Of a DNA stretch of 64,000 nucleotides, positions 9,664 to 19,284 are shown piece after piece. A program made the translations under genes and the position numbers. The stretch covers positions 507,726-571,725 of the forward strand of contig RYZV01000001.1 in NCBI GenBank assembly GCA_004011965.1, written 5' to 3'. Numbering within the stretch: position 1 is the stretch's first letter; each line of letters begins with the position of its first letter. The stretch is from Mycoplasma sp. ATU-Cv-703 (lineage in GTDB: Bacteria > Bacillota_I > Bacilli_A > Mycoplasmatales > Metamycoplasmataceae). The notes beneath the pieces were generated by a model, which worked only from the letters and a program-made list of their open reading frames with translations, made no database searches and had not been told where the DNA came from.

Positions 9664-11279
9664 AGAAAATAGTTTTTGGAGATTTAGAAGATCTTAGTCA
9701 GTCAAAAAAATGAGTTGAAGTGGAGTTTGGCAAACGGTCCAATGTAATTGTTGGGCCCAAGGGCGGCGGCAAGTCGACGCTTTTTGATTTAGTAGCCGGA
9801 CTAAAGAAAAACGTTATTTACCAAAATGTAATTGACGCTTTAGAAAGTTTTGGTCTGGAATTTTTAAAAGCCGAAAAATTTAACGGCGAAATTATTTCGG
9901 TTCACAGTTTGTCGCTGCGGACCGCTAAGACGCGTTTGCAAGATTATGCGCAGCGACACGACGTAATTTACCAGCAGGATCCGATCAAGGAAAATTTGCA
10001 CAACTCCAAAGAAATCACTAAGAAGAAAGAACGCTTTGCCCACGAAGTGGTCGCCCGTGCTGAATCGGTCCAGAAACTAATAGATAAGATATCAAATTTC
10101 CACCACGGCATGGAAAAGTTAAAAAGCCTTGATGGAAAACAAATTAATTGAGCTAACCTTTTTTCCTTGAAAGGCCAACAAAAAAACGGCGATGATTTAA
10201 TTATCAAATTAAATTACGATTCTCATCCGCAAATTATTGAACTAAAACGTCAAAGGCAAATGTTGGAAAAATCTGGTCAGGAAAGCCAAGATTACCAGCG
10301 CCACACGCTTTGGCAACTCAAAAATAATTTGGACAAACTTGACCAGTTGTCTTCCGAAAGTCGCGAGCAATTGCGTAAGCAGTTAGTGAAGTTAGACGAG
10401 CAAATTGGCGTTTTAAACAAGTTTTTCACCCAACAAATTAGTTGGCTTGATCGGATCAAAAAGTTTTTACTTTGGTTTGAAAACGCTTACCAAAAAGTGG
10501 TTGAAAAAATGAAGGCCAAATCGTTCGAGAAGGCCGGAATCAAACAGTTTCAAATTAAAGCTGAGACCCATTTTCGTGATTACGCAAAACTCATTCGTTA
10601 CCAAAAGAGACTATTTCACGATTTGCTCGTCAATCCGATTCAACTCAGTTTTGACGAATCACAAGAAGGCACGTATTTCTTGGCTTTTGAGATCAAAAAG
10701 AGTGTCGAACTTCAGCAAGTTCAAATTTACGATTTGATTTCCCAAGTTCTCTATAAGCCAGCTTCAAATAACGACATCGGAGACTGAATTAAGAAGGTGC
10801 TAGAAAAAGGGCTCAAAGATTTTGAGCCGGGTAAAATTCGTAAAAAACTAGCTCAAATCGTCAAAGAAGAAGTTAACGTTTTAGCCAACGGCAAAAATTA
10901 CGAAACAATGTCGCTCGGAGAAAAATCAATTTACGGGATTGAGTACAAACTCCGTGAATCAGCTGGTGAAACGCTTTTCTTAGACCAACCCGAGGACAAC
11001 TTAGATAATGAGACGATCGCTGAGCGCGTGCTGAACCTAATAAACGATCACAAAGAGCAAATTTTTATGGTTACTCACAACGCCAATTTAGGGATTTTGT
11101 CCCGGCCTGACAAAGTTATTATCGCTAATTTGCACGGCCAAGACGCTTTGCCTTACCAAGAAGGCCACTGGATCAGCGTTGACCAGCCAGTTGCTAATGG
11201 AACGCTTTACTTAGAAGGTGGTACGCAGTTTTTAGAAAAAAGGTACCAGATTGTGAAAGGAAAAAGATATGACAATTAA
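9657..11279 (+). CDS. SMC/ABC-like ATPase paired with the PHP protein
   Basis: A 540-residue ATPase of the RecF/SMC-like ABC class. The Walker A motif GPKGGGKST is at residues 33-41. A long charged, helical, coiled-coil-like middle follows (about 130-370). The C-terminal half carries the signature SLGEKS (419-424), Walker B with LFLDQPEDNLDN (440-451) and the switch VTHNANL (472-478). The LDQPEDNLDN form is characteristic of PHP-associated ATPases of the TrlF type (from memory). TGA at 9711, 10149 and 10785 are Trp. It overlaps the genes on both sides by 7 and 11 nt. No membrane segments are seen, so it is not a transporter subunit. Confidence 0.85.
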
Positions 11280-11553
11280 AATTAAACAAGCTTTGGCATC
11301 CCAAGAGGGAGATTTTTCTCCGATTGAAGTCAGTTTTGCTTCCGAGAAGTTAATTATTTCACCCGATTCAGACCAGTGAAACAACCAAGGAATTAACAGT
11401 TTTTTGACTAAATTGGCTGCTAACACTCCGTCTGAGGGCAAAATCGAAGTCGAGTATGACGAGCAAAACCGCGGCGAAATCTATCTTTACGTGGTCCAAC
11501 TCTTTAAAACTTTTCAAGACCAATATAACTCGGAGTCCTTAACGGAAAAGTAG
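11269..11553 (+). CDS. Small acidic protein, third gene of the PHP-ATPase operon
   Basis: A 94-residue protein starting MTIKIKQALASQEGDF and ending NSESLTEK. It overlaps the ATPase gene by 11 nt and has AAAGGAAA about 6 nt upstream of its ATG. TGA at 11377 (DSDQWNNQ) is Trp. I recognise no domain. It is mostly polar with a predicted mix of strand and helix, and has no signal peptide. Its tight coupling to the ATPase suggests a partner, regulator or immunity component (inference). Confidence 0.72.
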
Positions 11554-11577
11554 TTTTAGTGTTAAACTGACTTTCTG

Positions 11578-12429
11578 ATGAGTCGGTTAGTTTTTTTGAC
11601 CCAAGGATTAAATTGGAAGTGCACTTTTCCGAGTGGTTTAATTTACCGCGTTTTCCAAATCGGTCGGAAAATTTTGTTAGTTAAACTCACTTTTGGTGCC
11701 GAGTTTGTCAGTGCCAAAGCGCTTGCGACCAAGGGAGGTCAACTTAGTCAGCGCGATCAAAATGCGCTAACTAGTCAAATTAAGCGTTGGTTAGGTTTTG
11801 GTGATCCCTACCTTAACGAGTTTCACCGCTTAGCCGTCCAAGACGATTGGTTAAAACCAATCTTAGCTGCTCACCGCGCCTGCCCTTTGGTCGGGCAAAG
11901 CGATTTCTACCGCGCCCTAGTTTGAACAATTATCGGTCAACAAATTAGCATGGCGGCGGCTCGAACAATTTTTGAGCGTTTCATTAGCACTTACGGCGAC
12001 AAATTAGTTTACCAAGGTCAAACTTACCACGCTTTTCCCGGTCCAAAATTAGTCGCTACTTTAAAGGTTGAAAGTTTAACAGCCGTCAAAATTTCCAGAC
12101 CCAAAGCAAAGTCAATTTTAAAAATTAGTCAAATGATGGTGACTCGTCAGTTTGACTACCGAGCTTTAGAAAAGGTCAGCGACTTAGAGCAGTTAGTTAG
12201 TTGCTTAGTCGCTCTACCTGGTATAGGCCCTTGGTCGGCCCACTACTTAGCGATGCTTTATTTTCGCCATCCCGACGCTTTTCCAGCTCAAGATGCTGGT
12301 CTAATCAAAGCAATTAAGTTGCTGAGCAGGCAGCAATTGGTTGACGAACAAGTTTGAAAAAAGAAGTTAGAAAAGTGGCAGGGATTTCGTGCTTACGCGG
12401 TTTATTTTTTGTGAAAATACTTAGTTTAG
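11578..12429 (+). CDS. AlkA-like 3-methyladenine DNA glycosylase (HhH-GPD)
   Basis: A 283-residue base-excision repair glycosylase of the HhH-GPD superfamily. The helix-hairpin-helix LPGIGPWSAHYLA begins at residue 213. The catalytic Asp is Asp239, in AFPAQDAGL, matching the AlkA FPxxDxGL pattern. The N-terminal ~110 residues correspond to the variable AlkA_N-like region. TGA at 11923, 12355 and 12409 are Trp. It removes alkylated bases from DNA. It begins 24 nt after the PHP-ATPase operon without a clear ribosome-binding site, so it may be co-transcribed with it. Confidence 0.88.
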
Positions 12430-12447
12430 CGTTTTGACAAGAAATTT

Positions 12448-12506
12448 TTAACGACAAGTCGTTAAGAGCGTTTTTTAAAATTCCGGGCTCGCGAGCCGAG
12501 TTTTTT
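12448..12506 (+). terminator. Tandem hairpin terminators after the glycosylase gene
   Basis: The first hairpin is TTAACGAC/GTCGTTAA (12448-12465), followed by GAGCG and six T. The second is the palindromic GGCTCGCGAGCC (12486-12497), followed by GAG and six T. Together they isolate the upstream module from the next promoter. Confidence 0.82.
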
Positions 12507-12511
12507 GACCA

Positions 12512-12517
12512 TATAAT
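12512..12517 (+). promoter_or_regulatory. Promoter -10 box upstream of a membrane-protein gene
   Basis: TATAAT directly follows the tandem terminators. The untranslated leader of about 120 nt holds no obvious structure other than an AAGGAG ribosome-binding site at 12634-12639. Confidence 0.6.
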
Positions 12518-12645
12518 TAAAAGGTGAAAAAAGCATCTGATCCGACCGAAAACCGTTTGTTTAACCGACCTATTTGCATAGTTTACTTTTTCTTAAGGTC
12601 AAAAAACGACAAGTTTAGTGATCGTTATTCACCAAGGAGTTGCCC

Positions 12646-13479
12646 GTGGAGTTAAAACCGCTTTTCCAGACTTCAACCATTAAAATTGTCACTTCGCCAG
12701 CCACAAGCGTTAAAAAAAGTTTAGGGCGCCGCGCCAAAGTCAGTGAAGATCCGCTCGGAGTCATTCCAACGGGCATTTTTCGGGTAATACGTTCAGAAAT
12801 TTTGCGTCAAAAATTAACACTCATCTTTTTATCGGGACTTCTCTTGGCGCTCGGAATTTGGATCACTTTGTTTGCGCTAGTTTACAAAACGAGTTGAATT
12901 AGTTACGTTTTGCCCAGCAGCCTTTTGCTTTTTAGCGTTTATAAGTTTTTGATTACGTTAGTTGAAATGGGATGTATGAGCCGGGCAGTAACACGCTACC
13001 GGGAAGACCTACGTTTAGATTTAACTTCGACGCCGCCTTTTTTGGCGACTTTGTACTTAAATCTTTTCAAAAAACAAATCGCCCACAACTGATTAACGTT
13101 TGTGATGATTTTCTACGGCGGAATTTTAACGCTTTTGCTCTGGTGACTAAAAGATTTCCAGTGGTGATTTTTTGACTTTAAAAATTGGATCCAAGCTCTT
13201 TTTGCTAACCCTACGCTGATGAGTTGAATTTTTACGATCGCTTTAATTACTTTGGCAGTTTTGCACATTTTAATGAGCATTCACCGCCGTAAAAAAATTC
13301 TCGAGATTGATGCTTACTTTGGGGCTAAGTTGGCACCAGCGAGCGAAATTGAAACTTTAAAAACAAACCACAACAAATTTTACCGTCGACTGTTTTTGGT
13401 CTCATTGCTCGTCATGCTAATTATTCCCGTTATAATCAAAATGGTTGTCTTTACGATCTTGCGTCGCCGTCGCAAGTAG
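12646..13479 (+). CDS. Four-segment membrane protein of unknown function
   Basis: A 277-residue protein with a polar N-terminus of about 50 residues followed by GIFRVIRSEILRQK and four hydrophobic segments (about 65-90, 95-110, 155-215 region, 250-270). It ends in a basic ILRRRRK tail. GTG at 12646 is preferred over TTG at 12640 because AAGGAG at 12634-12639 would be directly adjacent to the latter. TGA codons at 12895, 13090, 13144, 13168 and 13225 are Trp. It resembles a mollicute-specific membrane family (possibly MSC_0882-like, from memory only). No function can be assigned. Confidence 0.8.
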
Positions 13480-13506
13480 TTTTCAACAAGTTGCCAGGAG
13501 GACTTT

Positions 13507-13734
13507 ATGCCAGTCGGAGCTTGAATCGGAATTTTAGTCGTTAGCATTATCATCGCCCTTTTAACCGGCGCAGCCGTCGGTTTTTTCCTAACCAAAAAAA
13601 TGTTTGAAAAACAACTCCGGGAAAATCCGCCGATCACCGAGAAACAAATTCGTGCCATGTACATGCAAATGGGTCGCAAACCTTCTGAGGCTCAAATTAA
13701 AGCGACGATGCGCTCGGTTAAACGAGCAAAATAA
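13507..13734 (+). CDS. YneF/UPF0154-family small membrane protein
   Basis: A 75-residue protein with one N-terminal membrane helix (WIGILVVSIIIALLTG) followed by the family signature FFLTKKMFEKQLRENPPI and QIRAMYMQMGRKPSEAQI. This pattern is typical of the YneF/UPF0154 family found across Firmicutes and Mollicutes, whose function is unknown. A CAGGAGG ribosome-binding site (13495-13501) precedes the ATG by 5 nt. TGA at 13522 (GAWIG) is Trp. It probably shares an operon with the upstream membrane-protein gene, 27 nt away. Confidence 0.88.
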
Positions 13735-13769
13735 TTACGCTTCGCCAGTTTTTTAGTTTATAATTTGCC

Positions 13770-13870
13770 TAGGTCGCCATAGCGCTAGGGTCCACCTGAT
13801 CCCATCCCGAACTCAGCAGTTAAGCCTAGCAGCGCCGAAAATACCTCCGGGGAAGATAGGACGCGACTCT
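13770..13870 (+). rRNA. rrf: 5S ribosomal RNA (isolated gene)
   Basis: Contains the conserved 5S core: CCACCTGATCCCATCCCGAA, CTCAGCAGTTAAGCC, and CTCCGGGGAAGATAGG. Helix I closes between GTCGC at 13773-13777 and GCGAC at 13863-13867. A TATAAT box at 13759-13764 sets the start near 13770, and a T run follows from 13870. No 16S or 23S gene lies alongside; the neighbours are protein genes. Exact ends are estimated to within a few nucleotides. Confidence 0.93.
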
Positions 13871-13927
13871 TTTTTTTCGCGATTTTTGCGCTTTACTGGG
13901 CGAATTGGCCCCTCAAACGCACCGCGT

Positions 13928-13984
13928 TATAATCGCTTAACGGCGCTTTTTCAACACTCGTTTGTCACAATGTTCGCTTATAAT
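13928..13984 (+). promoter_or_regulatory. Two -10 boxes upstream of the nucleoside ABC operon
   Basis: TATAAT occurs at 13928-13933 and again at 13979-13984. The proximal one gives a leader of about 30 nt, ending in AAGGGGAGG at 14006-14014. Either or both may drive the transporter operon. Confidence 0.55.
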
Positions 13985-14022
13985 CTCTATGAAAAACCAA
14001 CTACCAAGGGGAGGGTCCTCAA

Positions 14023-15639
14023 TTGGCAAATGCGATCGAAATGAAGCATATATCAATGGTCTTTGGCAATTTCGTTGCTAACGATAAAATTGATTTAACG
14101 GTCGCCAAAAACTCGGTGCACGCTATCATTGGCGAAAACGGAGCCGGCAAAACGACTTTGATGTCAATTCTTTTCGGACTTTACCAACCCACGAGCGGAA
14201 CGATTAAAATCAACGGTAAGTTGGCCGCGATTAGGTCACCCCTTGACGCCAATAGGCTCGGAATCGGAATGGTTCACCAACATTTCAAATTAGTCGACAC
14301 TTTCACTGTCTTTGAAAATGTCACGCTTAACTCCGAAAACACCACGCTAGGTTTTATTACCCAGTCTGAGCAGAAAAAAAGACTGCAAGCTATCGTTGAT
14401 CGTTACGGGTTGGAACTAGATTTAAAACGTAAGATTTCCCAAGCGAGCGTCGTTGAACAGCAAAGAACCGAAATTTTGAAAATTCTTGCCCGCGATGCTG
14501 ACATTTTAATTTTGGACGAACCGACTGCTGTTTTAACACCTCAGCAAATTGACGACTTTTTAGCCGCCGTTTTAAATTTAAAAGCCCAAGGCAAAACGAT
14601 CGTCATCATTTCTCACAAACTAGACGAACTTCGCAAAGTGGCAGACCGAGCAACAATTATTCGGCGCGGAAAAGTGGTTAAGCAGGCAGACATGTCCAAG
14701 TTGACCGACAGTCAAATTGTTCGCGCCATGGTTGGGGCTCAGCCGATGCCAAAGCGAGCGCGCAAAGCCAGCCGCCCCGGTCCAGCGCTTTTAAAAATTG
14801 AAAACTTGGAAGTTAAAAAGTTAGGCAGCAAGGCGCTAGGACTACGCGATTTTTCGCTGAGCGTTCGCGCCGGTGAAATCGTGGCTATTTGCGGAATTGA
14901 AGGAAACGGTCAACAAGAACTTGTTAACGCGATTGCCGGTCTTCAAAAAGTTGAAAAAGGCAGCATTGAGTTTTTGCAACCAGTTTTGCCAAGTGCGGAT
15001 CGCCAAAGCATTTTCAAAACTAAAAAATTAACCGCGCCAACTTCAGAAGTTGCTCTTCAAAGCGTTAACGTGGCTCACAGGTCGGTTAAGAAACGTTACG
15101 ACGTGGGATTAGCTCACATTCCCTCAGACCGCCATAAATGAGGTCTGGTGTTAGACATGAACGTTTTTGAAAACGCGGTCATCCAAGATTTTAGATTAGC
15201 AAGTTTTAGTCGCGCCGGTTTTTTCCGCTACGCCAATGTGCGTAACTACACCAAAAAGATCGTTGAAAAATTTGACGTTCGAACGCCCCATGGCATTAGT
15301 TCCATCGTCCGTTTTATGTCCGGAGGTAATCAGCAAAAATTAATTGTTGGCCGGGAACTTTCCCGTTCGAGAGCAAGTATTTTGCTCGTTAGTCAACCAA
15401 CGCGCGGTCTTGACATTGGCGCGATTAACAAAATTCACCAGTACATTTTAGAGGCCCGGCAAGCCGATAAAGCGGTTTTGCTAGTTAGTTATGAACTCGA
15501 CGAAATTTTGGCCTTGGCTGACCAAGTCGTGGTAGTTAACCACGGCACCAAAGTGGATCAGCTGCCCATTAGCCAAGTGAGTCGTCAAAAGTTAGGTCAA
15601 CTGATGACTAGCAAAGCGCTTGAGAAAGGAACCGCTTAG
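14023..15639 (+). CDS. Nucleoside ABC importer, duplicated ATP-binding protein
   Basis: A 538-residue protein with two ABC cassettes of the sugar/nucleoside (BMP-associated, NupA-like) class. The first has Walker A GENGAGKTT (37-45), signature region SVVEQQRTEIL and Walker B ADILILDEPTAVLT. The second has the degenerate GIEGNGQQE loop, MSGGNQQKLIVGREL, and LLVSQPTRGLD, as usual for this family. The TTG start is chosen for the strong AAGGGGAGG 8 nt upstream; the first ATG is six codons later. TGA at 15139 is Trp. It energises uptake of nucleosides bound by BMP lipoproteins. Confidence 0.93.
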
Positions 15640-15640
15640 G

Positions 15641-17269
15641 ATGAAGACTAAGAGCGAGCAAACATCAAAACGCTGACCTTGGCATTTACAGTTAATTCGC
15701 CTCATCAACAGCGATGGTTCACGCAGCGCTTGGTCCAAAGTAAGAGCTTCGCTAATTGCGATTTTGATCGGGCTAGCGATCGGTCTTTTACCAATTCTGC
15801 TCGCAGGCGGTGACCCTTGGGTTGGCTATTACAGAATGTTTACCGCGCCTTTTCACGCGATTAATTTCAACAAAACTATGGTGACGATTTCAATTTTCAT
15901 TTTGCTTGGCACGGGAATCGGCATTTCCTTCAAAACTGGTCTTTTTAACATTGGAGCCACGGGGCAGTTTTTGATGAGCGGAGCGATTTGCGTTTTAGTT
16001 GGCATTCACCTTGATTTACCTAAGGCAGCCGCTTTACCGCTTTTAATTTTGCTTTCAAGCGGCGTGGGAATGGTTTGCGCCCTTGTTCCAGCCGCTTTAA
16101 AAGCTTTTTTCAACGTTCACGAAGTCGTTTCCACGATTTTGTTAAACTGGGTTTTCTTTTTCATCGTTAAATGGATTGTGGCTTTACCTCAGTATCAAGA
16201 TGTATCGGGTTCTACAATTGCGATTCATCCGTCAATGGGATTTACCACCCGACGCGATTCATGGGATTTTCTAATTATTCTAGGTTTGGCTATTTTGTTA
16301 AGTTTGATGGTGTTTTTGGTGTTTCGTTACACGACTTTTGGCTACCAATTGCGCGCTAACGGGCTAAGCCCAACCGCGGCTCGTTACGCTGGTATCAATG
16401 CCAAGATGATGATTATTTGGGCGATGGTGCTTTCAGGTGCCTTAGCGGGCCTAGCCGGTTTTCTTAACTACTGCACCTTAGAGGGCCGGATTCCGCGGAT
16501 GGGACACGTTTTGCCTACGATTGCTTTTGAAGCTATCACAGTTACTTTGTTAGCTTTTTCTTCGCCGCTTGGTTCAATTTTAGCCGGCTTATTTTACGGA
16601 ACTCTTTACAGCGGCCAAGCCTTTGTGACCCAAGCTGGTGGTAACGTGGTCCGCGAAACGGCTCAGCTTAGTCTGGCAATTATCATTTTTACCGCCGCTT
16701 TAGCCAGTTCTTTCACGCGTTTTAACATTGGTCAAATCTTAGTTAGGCAAATTAGACTAGGTAGATCCGATTGAGTTAAGCGTCAAAGGCAAATTTACTA
16801 CCAGAAGCGAGCTCAAATTAAGAGCATCTACCACACTCGGGCACAACTTCTTCGGGATCAAATCCGTCTTAACAAGCAAAAACTCGTCGCTTTGCAGCGG
16901 CAATGGAGTGCCGAAGTAGTTCAAGTTGAGAGTTTGTTTAAAAAGGATCAAATTGATTTAGCGACCAAAAACGCTCGTTTAAACCAAATCAACCAACTTT
17001 ACCAAAGCAAGACCGAGCATTTAATCGGGTCTAACAGCGACCAACTTCGGCGTGAATACCGAATTGAAATTAAAGATCTCAAAGGTCAACACCGCTTTGA
17101 AGTTTTGACCCGTCTTGATAAATACGAAACGCTTTGTCAACAACTTGTTTGACAGTACCGCCACGCTTTAGCCCACGCTGATGACCTTGAGGAAAGAGTC
17201 AAAATTAAGCAGCGCTTTTTTGAAGAGAAAACCAAACTTTACGATTGATGGATCGGAGCGGTGAACTAA
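15641..17269 (+). CDS. Nucleoside ABC permease with coiled-coil C-terminal tail
   Basis: A 542-residue protein. Residues ~40-370 form a BPD_transp_2-type permease with roughly eight to ten helices and motifs such as GTGIGISFKTGLFNIGATGQF and GLSPTAARYAGI. From about residue 378 (TGA Trp at 16772) a highly charged tail of about 165 residues, rich in Lys, Arg, Gln and Glu with heptad-like spacing, runs to the C-terminus; it is predicted to be cytoplasmic coiled coil. Permeases of this family usually end near residue 350-370. Further TGA Trp codons are at 15674, 17150, 17246. It overlaps neither neighbour but abuts both within 1 nt. Confidence 0.92.
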
Positions 17270-18187
17270 ATGGTTAGCGTGATTGTAATCGGAGCGCTTG
17301 TCTCAATTATTATTATTTTTGCCCTAGCTGCGGTTGGCGGCATGGTCAGCGAGAAGGCAGGCGTAATTAACTTGTCAATCGAGGGATTTATGACGATTGG
17401 CGCGATTAGTTACGCAGTCTTTGCCAATTTGCCGAGCGTGAAAAACATTTTAGCTTACCAGTGGTTGCTCTTCCCGTTGGCCGGTCTTTTTGGCAGCGTT
17501 TTTGCGATTATTTACGCGCTGGCGACAGTCAAACTTAAAGCTAACCAAACTATCGCCGGTATCGCGCTTAATGCACTGGCTGTGGCTATCTCGTTTTTTA
17601 TAATCAAACTTAAAAAAACTAGCGAGATCGAAATGCAACCTTACCTTTGAACGCTAGGCGAGAATAACCAAAGTTTTGTTTGAATTTTTAACATCGCAGT
17701 CTTTTTAGGTTTACCGATGATTGGTCTAGTCATTGTCGTGCTCAACTACACTAAGTTTGGCAAACTAATTAAGGCGGTCGGGGAAAACCCCGACGCCGCG
17801 GCTACTTTGGGTGTCAGAGTTGAGTGAATTCAAATTAAAGCGGTGGTTTTTTCGGCTTTCTTTAGCGCCTTAGCCGGCGCGATTTACGCCCAAAACATAT
17901 CCGGGTATTTTCACGGCACAACTCAGGGTGCCGGATTTTTAGCGGTTGCGCTGGTGATTTTTGGTCAGTGAAAACCGTCGTTGATTCTGCTAGGATCAAT
18001 TATTTTTGGTTCCATTTATGCCATAATTAACAATGCAACGCTGATTCCGGTGCTTAACACCATTGAGGGAACCGATTTACTGCACACGATTCCTTACCTA
18101 CTGTCAACGTTAGTCTTAATTTTCAGCTCACGTCATTCCAGAGCTCCCCGATCACTCGGGATTCCTTACTCAATTCAAGGCAGGTAA
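17270..18187 (+). CDS. Nucleoside ABC permease, second subunit
   Basis: A 305-residue integral membrane protein, second permease of the BMP-type importer. GMVSEKAGVINLSIEG near residue 24, the LKANQTIAGIALNALA stretch and KAVGENPDAAATLGV match the family EAA-like cytoplasmic loops. About eight hydrophobic helices are visible. TGA at 17648, 17681, 17825 and 17969 are Trp. It begins directly after the stop codon of the first permease. It pairs with that subunit to form the translocation channel. Confidence 0.93.
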
Positions 18188-18190
18188 TTT

Positions 18191-18892
18191 ATGACTCCGC
18201 ACATCCAAGCTAAGAAAAATGACATTGCTCCGGTAGTTTTAATGCCAGGTGATCCGCTTCGCGCCAAGTACATTGCCGAACATTTTCTCCAAGATGTTCG
18301 TCTAGTTAACACTTTGCGCAACATGCTCATGTACACCGGACGTTACAAAAAGAAAATGATTTCAATTTGCGCTTCGGGCATGGGTCAAGCTTCAATCGGA
18401 ATTTATGCCTATGAGTTGTTTAATTTTTACGATGTCCAAAAAATTATTCGGATTGGTTCGGCTGGTTCGTACCAAAAAAACCTCCGTCTTTTTGAAGTTG
18501 TTTTGGCGACTAGTGCCTACAGCGAATCAACGAGTTACGGATTGAACATTTTGGGCGTGGAAGAGCAAATTTTTTACCCTTCGGAACTTCTGAACGAAAA
18601 AATTCGCCAAGCCGCTCTCAAAGTGGGCATTAACTTGGTTGAAGGTCCGATCCACACTTCCGACGTTTTCTACTCGGTAATTCCGCTCCAAGAAAGAATT
18701 GCCCAGACGCAAGCGATTTGCGTTGAGATGGAAGCAGCGATGCTCTTTGCCATCGCACGTAAGTTTTCCCGTCAGGCGGCTTGCCTTTTGACAATTAGCG
18801 ACAACTTAATTACTAACGAGGAAACTTCGCCCGAAAACCGTGAGCAAGCTTTCCAAGACATGATGCGTTTAGGGCTTGAGTTAGCCGAATAA
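18191..18892 (+). CDS. deoD: Purine nucleoside phosphorylase (DeoD type)
   Basis: A 233-residue hexameric-type PNP that splits purine nucleosides with phosphate into base and (deoxy)ribose-1-phosphate. Motifs: MPGDPLRAKYIAE near the N-terminus (phosphate/nucleoside site), GMGQASIGIYAYEL, RIGSAGSY, and VEMEAAMLFAIAR with a terminal TISDN. The usual family length is 235 residues. It sits 3 nt after the permease stop, in the same operon, so imported nucleosides are fed straight into salvage. GGCAGG precedes the ATG. Confidence 0.97.
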   Translation: MTPHIQAKKNDIAPVVLMPGDPLRAKYIAEHFLQDVRLVNTLRNMLMYTGRYKKKMISICASGMGQASIGIYAYELFNFYDVQKIIRIGSAGSYQKNLRLFEVVLATSAYSESTSYGLNILGVEEQIFYPSELLNEKIRQAALKVGINLVEGPIHTSDVFYSVIPLQERIAQTQAICVEMEAAMLFAIARKFSRQAACLLTISDNLITNEETSPENREQAFQDMMRLGLELAE

Positions 18893-18893
18893 A

Positions 18894-19259
18894 GTGCGAA
18901 TTAAAAGTTGGATGAATGCTCTGTTTAGCTTGGTTTTTGTCGCCGGACCAGCGCTTTTAATGTTTTATTTTTGGCTTCCTGAGTGAAACGACAATAAGTA
19001 TCAGATTCCGATCGGGTACTTGTATTTAGCCGCATTTGGTTTAGTGATTTTCACTTTTTTAGCGACGTTTTTGTTTGTTTACTTAGGTTTAATTAGTTTT
19101 GATGCGCTTCGTTTTAGTTTGCCCTTGGCATTAGCATTTGCCGTCATTTTAGTCTCAAGTTTTTGACCAACTTGGGTCCGGGCTTTCGCGGTAATTTTGA
19201 CGGTTATGTTCGCCTGACCAATCAACGGTTTAATTAGTCGGTTCAACTTTAAAAGATAA
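18894..19259 (+). CDS. Small four-helix membrane protein, unknown
   Basis: A 121-residue hydrophobic protein beginning with GTG right after the deoD stop (VRIKSWMNALFSL). Four transmembrane stretches are visible (about 6-25, 42-62, 68-85 and 88-112) and it ends with the basic SRFNFKR. TGA at 18984, 19164 and 19215 are Trp. I recognise no family. Position at the end of the nucleoside operon suggests co-transcription, but a functional link is speculative. Confidence 0.68.
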
Positions 19260-19268
19260 GCAAACTTG

Positions 19269-19274
19269 TATAAT
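19269..19274 (+). promoter_or_regulatory. Promoter -10 box, probable leaderless MATE transcript
   Basis: TATAAT ends 10 nt before the ATG at 19285 and no ribosome-binding site lies between, so transcription would start at or next to the start codon. Confidence 0.6.
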
Positions 19275-19284
19275 CAAGTTATTA

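Noticed and set aside
9657-11279. ATPase subunit of an ABC transporter
   Set aside because: There is a long coiled-coil-like insert between Walker A and signature, the Walker B form is SMC/TrlF-like, and no permease gene is adjacent.
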